From: Spongiibacter pelagi
GTDB lineage: Bacteria > Pseudomonadota > Gammaproteobacteria > Pseudomonadales > Spongiibacteraceae
Length of the DNA stretch: 64,000 nucleotides
Direction of reading: 5' to 3'
Assembly (NCBI RefSeq): GCF_014705705.1
Contig: NZ_JACXLD010000001.1
Span: 1 to 64,000, forward strand
Shown here piece by piece: positions 19,315-28,383 of this stretch (position 1 is the stretch's first letter; every line of letters begins with the position of its first letter). The translations under genes and the position numbers were made by a program. The notes below the pieces were generated by a model that ran no database searches, had not been told where the DNA came from, and was given only the letters and a program-made list of their open reading frames with translations.

Positions 19315-19683
19315 TTAAAAACTTGGCAGCAATTCGCGGATTGTATTCAGTAATAATTTGCCATCTACTGGCTTGGTTAAGTAACCCTTGGCGCCTTGGC
19401 GTTCGCCCCAAAGCCGATCGGTTTCTTGATTTTTGGTGGTGACAATAATAATGGGGATATTCTGTGTATCTGGATCGCGGCTCAATTGGCGAGTCGCCTG
19501 AAAGCCATTCAGCCCCGGCATCACAATATCCATCAACACCACGTCTGGCCCTTCGGCACGCGCCATGGCAATTCCCTGCTCACCATCTTCTGCCGACATC
19601 ACATCGTAACCATTTTTGGTCAACAACTGAGTCAGCTTAAGCACCTCAGTGGGCGAATCATCAACAATCAGTATTCTCGGCAT
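19315..19683 (-). CDS. pilH: PilH, single-domain response regulator
   Basis: About 122 residues, a stand-alone receiver. The acidic pair is in ILIVDDSPTE, the phospho-Asp in VVLMDIVMPG (~52), Thr in IIIVTTKNQETD and Lys in GYLTKPVD. The segment DIVMPGLNGFQATRQL and the QETDRLWGERQGAKGYLTKP region are typical of PilH, which promotes pilus retraction or acts as a phosphate sink. The ATG at 19683 is used instead of a GTG six bases upstream because Pseudomonas PilH begins in the same way. Confidence 0.94.
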   Translation of the reverse strand: MPRILIVDDSPTEVLKLTQLLTKNGYDVMSAEDGEQGIAMARAEGPDVVLMDIVMPGLNGFQATRQLSRDPDTQNIPIIIVTTKNQETDRLWGERQGAKGYLTKPVDGKLLLNTIRELLPSF

Positions 19684-19753
19684 ACCCACCCCACTATTTT
19701 TTATTGTGAATTAGTATCACTTTTGACATCAAAAACACAGCCCCACCCCACGT

Positions 19754-20146
19754 TTACGCCGATTGTTTTTCAGCATGAGCGGCAATCGCCTCAAGTAACT
19801 CACCCTTGCTAAACGGCTTAGTCAGATACTGGTCGGCCCCGACAATACGGCCCTTGGCCTTGTCGAATAAACCATCTTTACTAGACAGCATAATGACCGG
19901 GGTCTTTTTAAACTCGCTATTGTTTTTGATTAACGCACAGGTTTGATAACCGTCGAGCCGCGGCATCATGATATCCACAAAAATAATATCCGGGCGGTGA
20001 TCGGCAATTTTCGACAGCGCATCAAAACCGTCTATAGCGGTAATCACCTCGCAACCCGCCTTGGCCAACAGGGTCTCTGTTGTGCGACGAATAGTTTTAC
20101 TGTCATCAATGACCATCACTTTCAGGTCGGGAAATGTTGGTTCCAT
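19754..20146 (-). CDS. pilG: PilG, single-domain response regulator
   Basis: 130 residues. Receiver with VMVIDDSKTIRR, phospho-Asp in FVDIMMPRLDGY (~58), SS at VIMLSSKDGLFDKAKG and Lys in YLTKPFSK. The wording matches PilG, the response regulator that promotes pilus extension and activates adenylate cyclase in Pseudomonas. It is the first gene of the operon; 70 bases separate it from pilH. Confidence 0.95.
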   Translation of the reverse strand: MEPTFPDLKVMVIDDSKTIRRTTETLLAKAGCEVITAIDGFDALSKIADHRPDIIFVDIMMPRLDGYQTCALIKNNSEFKKTPVIMLSSKDGLFDKAKGRIVGADQYLTKPFSKGELLEAIAAHAEKQSA

Positions 20147-20457
20147 GGGAATACACTCTTCTCACAAATCAGCGCCGGCGCCACGCCTGCAAACACTAAG
20201 CTATATCACTCAGATTTATCACGGAATAGATCGTGCCGCCATAAGTGTTCGCCAATAACGCGGCCTAGCACTCACTTATAGGGCATCCATCTGCAAAAAC
20301 CAAACCCTCGCGGCCTTCAAACGGTTAACAGGCGACGGGTTTTAAGATACTTTAGCCACACCTGATTCATATAATCGCCGGAACCAGCCTGCCAAGTCTT
20401 GCTCACCATACACCGGCCATTCATTTTCGCCTGCGGGCAAAACCGACGGAAACAAGC
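20147..20457. promoter_or_regulatory. Divergent intergenic region between pilG and gshB
   Basis: This 311-base region holds no convincing gene. A TATAAT at 20370-20375 on the plus strand is a plausible -10 for gshB, leaving a ~75-base leader, but there is no clear -35 at the normal spacing. The pilG promoter must lie on the other strand within 20150-20300; an A/T-rich stretch near 20210-20220 is the only candidate, and no reliable hexamers stand out. Confidence 0.4.
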
Positions 20458-21414
20458 ATGAGTATTCAACTCGGCGTGGTCATGGACCCGATTGAACGCA
20501 TCACCTATAAAAAAGACTCTACTCTGGCCATGCTCTGGGCTGCCAGCGAACGCGGCTGGTCGCTCCACTACATGACCCAAACTGACCTCTACATTCAAAA
20601 CGGTCAGGCCCGCGCTCACAGCCAAACTCTGCAAGTGTTCCGCGACCCCGCACACTATTTTGAGCTGGGCGAAAGCGAAGATATCGCGCTGGGCGATCTC
20701 GATGTGATTCTGATGCGCAAAGATCCGCCCTTTGATAATGAATTTCTCTACACCACACACATTCTGGAAATGGCCAACCGGCAAGGTGCCTGGGTGGTAA
20801 ACCGCCCCCAAAGCCTGCGCGACTGCAATGAAAAATTGTTCGCCCAACAATTTCCACAATGCGGCCCCACGCAGGTGGTCACCCGCGACCCCAAGCGCCT
20901 GAAAGCCTTTCACCAAGAGCATCAAGATATCGTTATTAAACCGCTGGACGGCATGGGCGGCTCTTCGGTATTTCGGGTACAGGCCAAAGACCCCAACCTC
21001 GGCGTGATTATTGAAACCCTGACCGAGCACGGCCAAACCACAGTGATGGCGCAAACTTTTTTGCCGGAAATTAAGAACGGCGACAAACGTATTCTGATGA
21101 TTGACGGCGAGCCCGTGCCTTATTGTTTGGCCCGTATTCCTGCCGAAGGTGAAACCCGTGGCAATTTGGCCGCTGGCGGCACCGGTCGCGCACAGCCATT
21201 AACAGACCGCGACCGCTGGATTGCCGAACAAATTGGTGAAACGCTGCGCGAAAAAGGGCTGCTGTTTGTCGGCCTGGATGTTATTGGCGACTACCTGACC
21301 GAAATCAATGTGACCAGCCCGACCTGTATCCGCGAAATTGACGATCAGTACGGTACCGATATTGCCGGCCAGCTTATGGACTGCATTGCCGACAAACTGG
21401 CTCAGCGCAGCTAA
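20458..21414 (+). CDS. gshB: Glutathione synthetase
   Basis: 318 residues, cytoplasmic. It joins gamma-glutamylcysteine and glycine with ATP. The N-terminal domain begins with LGVVMDPIERITYKKDSTLAML. The ATP-grasp domain follows with VIKPLDGMGGSSVFR (~160), FLPEIKNGDKRILMIDGEP and GLDVIGDYLTEINVTSPTCIREI. Length matches the family (~316). It lies upstream of tonB-yqgE-ruvX, as in Pseudomonas. Confidence 0.97.
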   Translation: MSIQLGVVMDPIERITYKKDSTLAMLWAASERGWSLHYMTQTDLYIQNGQARAHSQTLQVFRDPAHYFELGESEDIALGDLDVILMRKDPPFDNEFLYTTHILEMANRQGAWVVNRPQSLRDCNEKLFAQQFPQCGPTQVVTRDPKRLKAFHQEHQDIVIKPLDGMGGSSVFRVQAKDPNLGVIIETLTEHGQTTVMAQTFLPEIKNGDKRILMIDGEPVPYCLARIPAEGETRGNLAAGGTGRAQPLTDRDRWIAEQIGETLREKGLLFVGLDVIGDYLTEINVTSPTCIREIDDQYGTDIAGQLMDCIADKLAQRS

Positions 21415-21458
21415 TCGCAGCCCTAATTAGACCCCCTAGTTAGACCAAGGCAGCCGAA

Positions 21459-22352
21459 TTGTCCGTCACCAACCCGCCCGCTGAAGCCTTATGGCCTTAT
21501 GCTCCGGAACAAGCGAATCCGGAGCGCATGGGCTTTATTGTCTGTTTTGCCACAGCGATTCATCTCTGCCTGATTCTCGGGCTGGGTTTCAGCGCACTAA
21601 AAAGCGAGATACAACTGCCCAGCATTGAAGTCACGCTTGCGCGTTACCAGAGCGAACAAACACCCGATAAAGCCGACTATCTCGCCCAATTCGACCAGCA
21701 GGGCAGCGGCCAACTGGAGCACAAAGCAGAGCCCACCACAACGACTCAAAGTGCATTTCATGACAATCAGAGCGAGACCGAAAAAACCCTGAAGATCGCC
21801 AAGTCATCGCCAAGCAGCCAGCAGCGCGCCGTGCTTGAAACAAGCAGCAATAGCGCCAGCTCCAGCCCGAGTAAACCCCGCGAATTCTCGCCCCCGTCAA
21901 ATCAACAGGGCCAAGACGAACAAACCGAACTCAGCCAAAATATCAGCGCACTGGAAGCCCAATTAGCCGAGCTGAATCAAGCCTACGCCAGCCTACCCCG
22001 CCCCAAATTTATTACCTCGGTGGCAACGCGCGGCTCGCCAGATGCCATCTACCTCAACCGCTGGGAAGACCACATCGAAGCCATTGGCAACAAGCACTAC
22101 CCGGAAGAGGCGCGCAAACAAGGTATTGAGGGTGAATTGCGGGTTCTGATTCTGCTATTTCCAGATGGCCGCATTGACGAAGTTCGCATTTTACAAAGTT
22201 CCGGCCAGCCAATTCTCGATCGCGCCACCCGCCGCATTTTGCGTTTGGCGGCCCCGTTTGAGCCGATTCCGCCTGAGGTTCTTGGCGACAAAAACCGTCT
22301 GGGAATTGTGCGAACCTGGCGTTTTGAGAATACCCGCCTGACCGCACAGTAG
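21459..22352 (+). CDS. TonB family protein (TonB3-like)
   Basis: 297 residues. One N-terminal membrane helix (~25-45) anchors it in the inner membrane. A long Ser/Gln/Glu-rich periplasmic linker (~60-180) contains a short coiled coil (LSQNISALEAQLAELNQAY). The TonB C-terminal domain (~205-290) has YPEEARKQGIEGELRVLILLFPDG. In the same place Pseudomonas has tonB3, required for twitching and pilus assembly rather than iron uptake. No Pro-rich spacer of the classical TonB is present. The start is a TTG at 21459 with a weak AAGG upstream; the next ATG (21528) would cut into the membrane helix, so TTG is preferred but not certain. Confidence 0.82.
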   Translation: MSVTNPPAEALWPYAPEQANPERMGFIVCFATAIHLCLILGLGFSALKSEIQLPSIEVTLARYQSEQTPDKADYLAQFDQQGSGQLEHKAEPTTTTQSAFHDNQSETEKTLKIAKSSPSSQQRAVLETSSNSASSSPSKPREFSPPSNQQGQDEQTELSQNISALEAQLAELNQAYASLPRPKFITSVATRGSPDAIYLNRWEDHIEAIGNKHYPEEARKQGIEGELRVLILLFPDGRIDEVRILQSSGQPILDRATRRILRLAAPFEPIPPEVLGDKNRLGIVRTWRFENTRLTAQ

Positions 22353-22437
22353 TTTTTTCGCCGGCCAAGCACTTGAGTTTGGCCCCTTTTCGACCATACT
22401 TGCAGTATTCGCCATCGAACCTCGCCGTCAACTTCCG

Positions 22438-23004
22438 ATGCCAGATCCCAGCCCCTCACTCAAAGATCACTTTCTGATCGCCCTGCCAACCCTCGGCGAA
22501 GGCATCTTTGCGCACAGCATTGTGTATCTCTGCGAGCATAACGAAGAGGGCGCGATGGGCATAATTATCAATCGCCCACTCGATGTGCAGGTAGACGAAA
22601 TTCTTGAGCAGCTAGACTTTCAGGTGCAGCCGGGCGATCACCCGGAATCGGTCTTTGCCGGCGGCCCAGTACACCCCGATCGCGGCTTTGTGCTGCATCG
22701 GCGCAATAGTCAAAACTGGGAATCCAGTGTTGAGGTAAATAGCGATATCTCGCTGACTACCTCGCTGGATATTCTCGATGCCATTTCCCATCGACGCGGC
22801 CCCAGCCAAAGTCTGGTCGCACTCGGCTATGCCGGCTGGGGGCCGGGACAATTGGAAGATGAAATTCTCGACAATGCCTGGCTGACCTTACCGGCAGACC
22901 AGCGCATTTTGTTTGATATCGACCCGGAACAGCGAGTCGATGCCGCCTTGGCCCAATTGGGCATTACCTTTTCCCAACTGGGCTCAGACAGCGGCCATGC
23001 CTAA
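22438..23004 (+). CDS. yqgE: YqgE/AlgH family protein (UPF0301)
   Basis: 188 residues. The conserved opening [38 protein letters not shown], the GGPV segment and [13 protein letters not shown] are diagnostic of UPF0301. The biochemical role is unsettled; AlgH of Pseudomonas affects alginate production. It overlaps the next gene, ruvX, by eight bases, which indicates translational coupling. Confidence 0.95.
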   Translation: MPDPSPSLKDHFLIALPTLGEGIFAHSIVYLCEHNEEGAMGIIINRPLDVQVDEILEQLDFQVQPGDHPESVFAGGPVHPDRGFVLHRRNSQNWESSVEVNSDISLTTSLDILDAISHRRGPSQSLVALGYAGWGPGQLEDEILDNAWLTLPADQRILFDIDPEQRVDAALAQLGITFSQLGSDSGHA

Positions 23005-23422
23005 TATTAAATCGGCTATGGCCTTCGACTACGGCCTGCGCTGGATTGGCTGCGCCATTGGCCAAACCATTACCGGCAGCGCCTCCGCCTTGCCGGCATT
23101 GCGCGCCAAAGACGGCATTCCACGCTGGGAAGAAATCGAAGCCCTGCTTAAAGAATGGCGGCCCGATGTTGTCGTGGTTGGCCTGCCGCTGAATATGGAT
23201 GGCAGCGAATCGGAAATGTGCCAGCGGGCACGAAAATTTGGCAACCGCCTGCACGGTCGTTTTGGTGTTCGAGTGGAGTTTAGCGATGAGCGGCTGAGCA
23301 GCTTTGAAGCACGCGGCCAGATTCTTGAACAAGAAGCCAGCCAAGACTTTAAGGCGCAGGGCGTAGACAGCCTCAGCGCCTGTGTCATTTTAGAAAGTTG
23401 GTTTCGCGAGCACAGCGCCTAG
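22997..23422 (+). CDS. ruvX: Putative pre-16S rRNA nuclease YqgF/RuvX
   Basis: About 141 residues with an RNase H-like fold. The first catalytic Asp lies in [12 protein letters not shown], a Glu after the [12 protein letters not shown] strand, and the last Asp in [12 protein letters not shown]. It is implicated in maturation of the 5' end of 16S rRNA. The ATG at 22997 lies inside the end of yqgE; longer in-frame starts upstream lack family similarity. Its stop overlaps the convergent pilU stop by four bases. Confidence 0.95.
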   Translation: MPNIKSAMAFDYGLRWIGCAIGQTITGSASALPALRAKDGIPRWEEIEALLKEWRPDVVVVGLPLNMDGSESEMCQRARKFGNRLHGRFGVRVEFSDERLSSFEARGQILEQEASQDFKAQGVDSLSACVILESWFREHSA

Positions 23423-24567
23423 CGCTTGTAACCCGGCTTTTCCTTTTCGCCTTCTTCCATGCGCAATTTATCGGCACCCCGGCGCATGGTATCCACGCTA
23501 TTATCCGCACCCAGTTTAATCAGCAGGCGCAGATCGTTGGCCGAGTCGGCATGGGCGATCGCATCTTCATAGGTGATTTCGCCGGTGGCGTACAATTCAT
23601 ACAAGGCCTGATCAAAGGTCTGCATACCCTGCTCATTGGACTGCTTCATCACCTCTTTCAGCCCGGCAACATCCCCCTTGCGAATCAAGTCTGCCGCCAG
23701 CGGTGTATTCAGCAGCACTTCCACACAGGCCCGTCGCCCTTGCCCGTCGCGGGTTGGCAATAATTGCTGAGCCACAATCGCTTTGAGGTTAAGGGACAAG
23801 TCCATCCACAATTGATTGTGCCGCTCTGGCGGGAAGAAATGCAGAATCCGATCCAGCGCCTGGTTCGCGTTGTTGGCGTGCAAGGTACACAAACACAAGT
23901 GTCCGGTTTCCGCATAGGTGATGGCGTGCTCCATCGCCTCACGGGTACGCACCTCGCCAATCATGATGACATCTGGCGCCTGACGCAGAATGTTTTTCAG
24001 CGCCACATCAAAGGATTCGGTATCAATGCCCACTTCGCGCTGGGTGATGATGCAGCCCTTGTGCTGGTGAACGTATTCGATGGGATCTTCCACCGAAATA
24101 ATATGCCCGCGTGAATTTTCATTGCGGTGACCAATCATCGCCGCCAGCGAGGTGGATTTACCGGTGCCCGTCGCACCGACAAAAATCACCAAGCCGCGCT
24201 TGGTCATCGCCAGCTCTTGAATGGTTTCCGGCAGACCCAAATCATCAATCTTGGGAATTCGAGTTTCTATGCGGCGCAAAACCATGCCGATCAAGTTGCG
24301 CTGGTAAAAAGCACTGACCCGGAAGCGGCCTACGCCCCGTGCACTGATCGCAAAATTACATTCTTTATTGCGAGTAAATTCTTCACGTTGCTGGTCGTTC
24401 ATTACCCCCATCACCAGCTCGCGGGTTTGCTCGGGGCTAAGCACCTGACTGCTGACCGGCATGACCTGCCCATGCAATTTTATAGACGGCGACACCCCCG
24501 CCGAGATGAACAGGTCAGACGCCCCTTTCTCGTTCATCAACTCCAATAATTTGTCGATTTTCAACAT
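23419..24567 (-). CDS. pilU: PilU, accessory type IV pilus retraction ATPase
   Basis: 382 residues, a hexameric PilT-like ATPase. Walker [10 protein letters not shown] (~133), Asp box [14 protein letters not shown], Walker [10 protein letters not shown], His box [20 protein letters not shown]. The C-terminal extension (~345-382) is charged and longer than in PilT, as in PilU. It assists PilT under load. It lies 20 bases after pilT on the same strand, forming a pilTU operon. Confidence 0.95.
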   Translation of the reverse strand: MLKIDKLLELMNEKGASDLFISAGVSPSIKLHGQVMPVSSQVLSPEQTRELVMGVMNDQQREEFTRNKECNFAISARGVGRFRVSAFYQRNLIGMVLRRIETRIPKIDDLGLPETIQELAMTKRGLVIFVGATGTGKSTSLAAMIGHRNENSRGHIISVEDPIEYVHQHKGCIITQREVGIDTESFDVALKNILRQAPDVIMIGEVRTREAMEHAITYAETGHLCLCTLHANNANQALDRILHFFPPERHNQLWMDLSLNLKAIVAQQLLPTRDGQGRRACVEVLLNTPLAADLIRKGDVAGLKEVMKQSNEQGMQTFDQALYELYATGEITYEDAIAHADSANDLRLLIKLGADNSVDTMRRGADKLRMEEGEKEKPGYKR

Positions 24568-24587
24568 TCTGCGTTTAGCCTGTTAAA

Positions 24588-25622
24588 TCAGAAATTTTCC
24601 GGGAAGCGGGCTTTCTGGCGCGCGCCATCACGGGTAATCACGCGTTTCGCGAGCAGGTCTTTCAGGCATTGATCCATGGTCTGCATCCCCATTTGCGCAC
24701 CGGATTGAATCGCGGAATACATCTGCGCAACCTTATCTTCACGAATCAGGTTTCGAATCGCCGGCGTGCCAATCATGATCTCGTGAGCCGCCACCCGGCC
24801 ACCCTCGGGGCGCTTGAGCAGGGTCTGGGAAATAACCGCCTGCAAAGATTCAGACAGCATCGAACGCACCATGGCTTTTTCTTCACCGGGAAAAACGTCC
24901 ACCACCCGGTCGATGGTTTTCGCCGCCGAAGTCGTGTGCAGGGTGCCGAAAACCAAGTGGCCGGTTTCCGCTGCGGTCAGTGCTAGGCGAATGGTTTCAA
25001 GGTCACGCAGCTCGCCCACCAGAATAATATCCGGGTCTTCCCGCAGCGCAGAGCGCAGCGCTTCGTTAAAGCCGTGGGTATCGCGGTGAACTTCACGCTG
25101 GTTTACCAGACATTTTTTGGATTCGTGAACAAATTCGATGGGATCTTCAATGGTCAGAATATGGTCGAATTTATTGTCGTTAATAAAGTCGATCATCGCC
25201 GCCAGCGTAGTCGATTTACCCGAGCCGGTGGGACCCGTCACCAACACCAAGCCACGCGGCAGCATGGCAACATCTTTGAATACCTGACCCATGCCCAGCT
25301 CTTCGCAGGTTAATACCTTGGAGGGAATGGTACGAAACACCCCGCCGGCACCGCGGTTGTGGTTAAAGGCGTTTACCCGGAAACGCGCCACACCCGGCAC
25401 TTCAAACGAGAAGTCAGTTTCTAGAAATTCTTCGTAATCCCGGCGCTGCCGGTCGTTCATAATCTCATAGATCAATGAGTGAACTTCGCGGTGCTCCAGC
25501 GGCGGCAAATTGATCCGGCGCACATCGCCATCAACCCGAATCATCGGCGGCAAGCCGGCAGAAAGGTGCAAATCCGATGCCTTTTGCTTAACGCTAAAAG
25601 CCAGAAGTTCAGTAATATCCAT
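24588..25622 (-). CDS. pilT: PilT, type IV pilus retraction ATPase
   Basis: 344 residues. N-terminal PAS-like domain, then Walker A GPTGSGKST (~130), Asp box IEDPIEFVHESKKC, Walker B DIILVGELRDLETI, His box AAETGHLVFGTLHTTSAAKT and the AIRNLIRE motif (~285) needed for retraction in PilT. Length matches the family (344). The plus-strand gene yggS starts 166 bases away, divergently. Works with the Pil-Chp system encoded at 10667-20146. Confidence 0.97.
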   Translation of the reverse strand: MDITELLAFSVKQKASDLHLSAGLPPMIRVDGDVRRINLPPLEHREVHSLIYEIMNDRQRRDYEEFLETDFSFEVPGVARFRVNAFNHNRGAGGVFRTIPSKVLTCEELGMGQVFKDVAMLPRGLVLVTGPTGSGKSTTLAAMIDFINDNKFDHILTIEDPIEFVHESKKCLVNQREVHRDTHGFNEALRSALREDPDIILVGELRDLETIRLALTAAETGHLVFGTLHTTSAAKTIDRVVDVFPGEEKAMVRSMLSESLQAVISQTLLKRPEGGRVAAHEIMIGTPAIRNLIREDKVAQMYSAIQSGAQMGMQTMDQCLKDLLAKRVITRDGARQKARFPENF

Positions 25623-25788
25623 AGTATTCTCTAATCCAAATCCAGCAATTCAAATCGGATGCAATCACAATATCAGCGCAAAAAGATTGCACACATTAAT
25701 GAGCACGCTTTGACACAGATAGCTTATATTCCACACCTGACCGATTCAGCGCAATGCCCAGCCGAAGTTAGTGAGGCATAATTCGCAC

Positions 25789-26487
25789 ATGAACTCCACT
25801 ATTAGCAACAATATAGCAGCCATTCGCGAACGGATTCGCCTCGCTTGCGAATCCAGCCAGCGCCCATTAAAGGACGTTCGCTTAATGGCGGTTAGCAAAA
25901 CCCGCTCCGCCGCCGATATTGCCGAGGCGATTGCCGCCGGCATTACCGATATTGGCGAAAACTACCTGCAAGAAGCGCTGAGAAAAAAAACCGAGGTCGA
26001 TGCTCTTGGTCTCAAACCTTGCTGGCATTTTATTGGCCCTATCCAATCCAATAAAACCCGCGATATCGCCAATCAATTTGATTGGGTACACAGTGTAGAT
26101 CGCGCCAAAATAGCTCGCCGCCTCAGCGAACAACGCCCTACTGATTTACCGCCGTTAAATATCTGCATACAGGTCAACATCAATCTTGAGGCGAGTAAAT
26201 CCGGTGTTGCCCCTAATGAGGTCGCCGCGCTACTCACTGAAATCGCCAAGCTGCCCCAAATACAAATCCGCGGACTAATGGCGATCCCCGAAGCCAGCGA
26301 CGCGCCACAAACCCAGCACCTTAACTTTGCCAAGGTGCGCCTGCTGCGCGACCAACTGCAACAGCAATTTCCACAATTGACATTGGATACGCTCTCTATG
26401 GGAATGTCGGGCGATATGGATGCGGCAATTGCCGAGGGCGCCACTATGGTCAGGATTGGCAGCGATATCTTTGGTGCTCGCGGCTGA
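25789..26487 (+). CDS. yggS: PLP homeostasis protein YggS
   Basis: About 232 residues, a single-domain alanine racemase-like barrel. The PLP-binding Lys is in LMAVSKTRSA (~37). Further family motifs are GENYLQEALRK, WHFIGPIQSNKTRDIA, VQVNINLEASKSG and LSMGMSGDMDAAIAEGATMVRIG. It keeps free pyridoxal phosphate in check rather than acting as an enzyme. The ATG at 25789 is preferred over a GTG 18 bases upstream. It precedes proC, a very common pairing. Confidence 0.95.
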   Translation: MNSTISNNIAAIRERIRLACESSQRPLKDVRLMAVSKTRSAADIAEAIAAGITDIGENYLQEALRKKTEVDALGLKPCWHFIGPIQSNKTRDIANQFDWVHSVDRAKIARRLSEQRPTDLPPLNICIQVNINLEASKSGVAPNEVAALLTEIAKLPQIQIRGLMAIPEASDAPQTQHLNFAKVRLLRDQLQQQFPQLTLDTLSMGMSGDMDAAIAEGATMVRIGSDIFGARG

Positions 26488-26602
26488 AAATAGCGCGCAC
26501 AAGCGCTTTCACCAAGCACAAACCAACACCCCAAACTGCTATACTGCCCAGCGTTTTTGCAAGGTGCTCAGTACGGCCTCAACATCAGTTTAGGAGCAAT
26601 CG

Positions 26603-27427
26603 GTGTTAGATCTAAAAATTGGCTTTATCGGTGGCGGCAATATGGCGGCCAGCATTATCGGCGGCCTTATCGCCAGCGGCGTGCCCGCTGAAAATATCTG
26701 GGCCAGCGACCCCAGCACAGAAAGCCTGAGCAAACTCACCAAGCTGGGCGCCATTCACGCAGGCAAAGACAATAATGCCGTTATCAACACCGTCGATGTG
26801 GTGGTTATGGCGGTCAAACCACAGGTAATGAAAACCGTTGCCAACGATATTGCGGCCGCCGCTCAGAAAGCGAAACCCCTGGTCATTTCCATTGCCGCCG
26901 GCATTACCAGCGACAGCCTAAACAACTGGCTAGGTGGAAAAATCGCCATTGTGCGCTGTATGCCAAACACCCCCGCACTTTTGCAATGCGGCGCCACCGC
27001 GCTGTATGCCAATACCTCGGTAAGCTCGATTCAGCGCCAGCAAGCGGAGCATATTCTGTCTGCGGTGGGCATCAATTTGTGGGTAGAAAGCGAAGCCCAA
27101 CTGGACGCCGTTACCGCCTTGTCTGGCAGCGGCCCAGCTTATTTTTTCCTGCTCATGGAAGCGATGCAGGCCAGTGGCGAAGCCATGGGCTTGTCGCCAG
27201 AGCAGTCGCAAAAACTGACCTTACAAACCGCCTTGGGCGCCGCGCGCATGGCAGTTGAAAGCGATGTTGATGCCGCCGAATTGCGCCGCCGGGTCACCTC
27301 ACCCAATGGCACCACCGAGCGCGCCATCGGTATTTTTGAGCAGGGCGGCCTTCGCGAGCTGGTCGACCGCGCGCTAACCGGCGCCAAAATCCGCTCAGAA
27401 GAATTAGCCCAAGAACTGGATAGCTAA
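26603..27427 (+). CDS. proC: Pyrroline-5-carboxylate reductase
   Basis: 274 residues. Final step of proline synthesis, reducing pyrroline-5-carboxylate with NAD(P)H. N-terminal Rossmann motif GFIGGGNMA, then AVKPQ, RCMPNTPAL and the C-terminal GSGPAYFFLLMEAM and VTSPNGTTERAI. The start is GTG at 26603, preceded by TAGGAG at 9-10 bases. A 15-base gap separates it from yggT. Confidence 0.97.
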   Translation: MLDLKIGFIGGGNMAASIIGGLIASGVPAENIWASDPSTESLSKLTKLGAIHAGKDNNAVINTVDVVVMAVKPQVMKTVANDIAAAAQKAKPLVISIAAGITSDSLNNWLGGKIAIVRCMPNTPALLQCGATALYANTSVSSIQRQQAEHILSAVGINLWVESEAQLDAVTALSGSGPAYFFLLMEAMQASGEAMGLSPEQSQKLTLQTALGAARMAVESDVDAAELRRRVTSPNGTTERAIGIFEQGGLRELVDRALTGAKIRSEELAQELDS

Positions 27428-27442
27428 GGAAGCCCCTACCCA

Positions 27443-28030
27443 ATGAGTGCTGCAAACGAAATCTCCATCATGCTGATCAACACTTTGTTCAGCCTGGTTT
27501 TAATGGCCTTTGTGCTGCGTCTGCTACTACAACTGGTGCGTGCAGATTTTTACAATCCCATCAGCCAAACCATCGTGAAGTTTACCAACCCGGTTGTATT
27601 ACCTTTGCGGCGCGCCATTCCACCCATTGGACGCATCGACTCCGCCTCGTTGATTGCCGCATTACTGATTCAGGCGCTGACCATCACCCTGTTATTCAAG
27701 CTCTACACCAGCACTTTCCCCAACCCCGCCCAACTCATTATTTGGTCAATACTGGGCCTGTGCAGCTTGGTCATTCAGTTCTACTTCCTGGCCATTATCG
27801 GCACCATTATCATGAGCTGGATCGCCCAAGGCTCCTATCACCCCGCCGCCGCCATTTTGCATCAATTGACCGAACCGGTGATGGCGCCGTTTCGCAAATT
27901 GATTCCACCGCTGGGCGGTTTGGATCTTTCACCGATACTGGTGTTTCTGTCGATTAACGTCATCGAAGTTTTGCTGCGTCATGCAGCCGCCAGCGTCGGC
28001 CTGTATCCGGCTTTGGTATTTGGGCTTTAA
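27443..28030 (+). CDS. yggT: YggT family membrane protein
   Basis: 195 residues with four to six hydrophobic segments and two copies of the YggT repeat (PLRRAIPPIGRID... and PFRKLIPPLGGLDLSPI). It is an inner-membrane protein of uncertain function, linked in some bacteria to cell division or osmotic tolerance. It is part of the yggS-proC-yggT-yggU block. Confidence 0.93.
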   Translation: MSAANEISIMLINTLFSLVLMAFVLRLLLQLVRADFYNPISQTIVKFTNPVVLPLRRAIPPIGRIDSASLIAALLIQALTITLLFKLYTSTFPNPAQLIIWSILGLCSLVIQFYFLAIIGTIIMSWIAQGSYHPAAAILHQLTEPVMAPFRKLIPPLGGLDLSPILVFLSINVIEVLLRHAAASVGLYPALVFGL

Positions 28031-28039
28031 TTTCTGGCA

Positions 28040-28333
28040 ATGAGCCCCTACTATCGCTGGCAAGGCGAAGAACTCCAGCTCTTTGTGCACTGCCAGCCCG
28101 GCGCCAGCAAAGAGGAATTTGCCGGGCAACACGGCGACCGTCTTAAAATCCGCCTGCGCGCCGCCGCCACCGAAGGGCAGGCCAATAAAGCGCTAATTAG
28201 TTTTTTGGCCAAGCAATTTAAAGTCGGTAAAGCAGAGATAGAGCTGAGCAGCGGGGCGCAGAGCCGCCAGAAAACATTAAAGATTAAGCAGCCCAATCGG
28301 CTGCCAGAAGAACTGGAAATCACAGCGCCCTGA
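28040..28333 (+). CDS. yggU: DUF167 family protein YggU
   Basis: 97 residues. The motifs CQPGASKEEFAGQHGDRLKIRL, AAATEGQANKALI and SGAQSRQKTLKI are those of the small alpha/beta DUF167 family. Function unknown. It starts nine bases after yggT. Confidence 0.93.
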   Translation: MSPYYRWQGEELQLFVHCQPGASKEEFAGQHGDRLKIRLRAAATEGQANKALISFLAKQFKVGKAEIELSSGAQSRQKTLKIKQPNRLPEELEITAP

Positions 28334-28383
28334 TTTATTTTAAAAATTAGGGTCGTTACATAATTTAGTGCAGTTTGGAAAAA

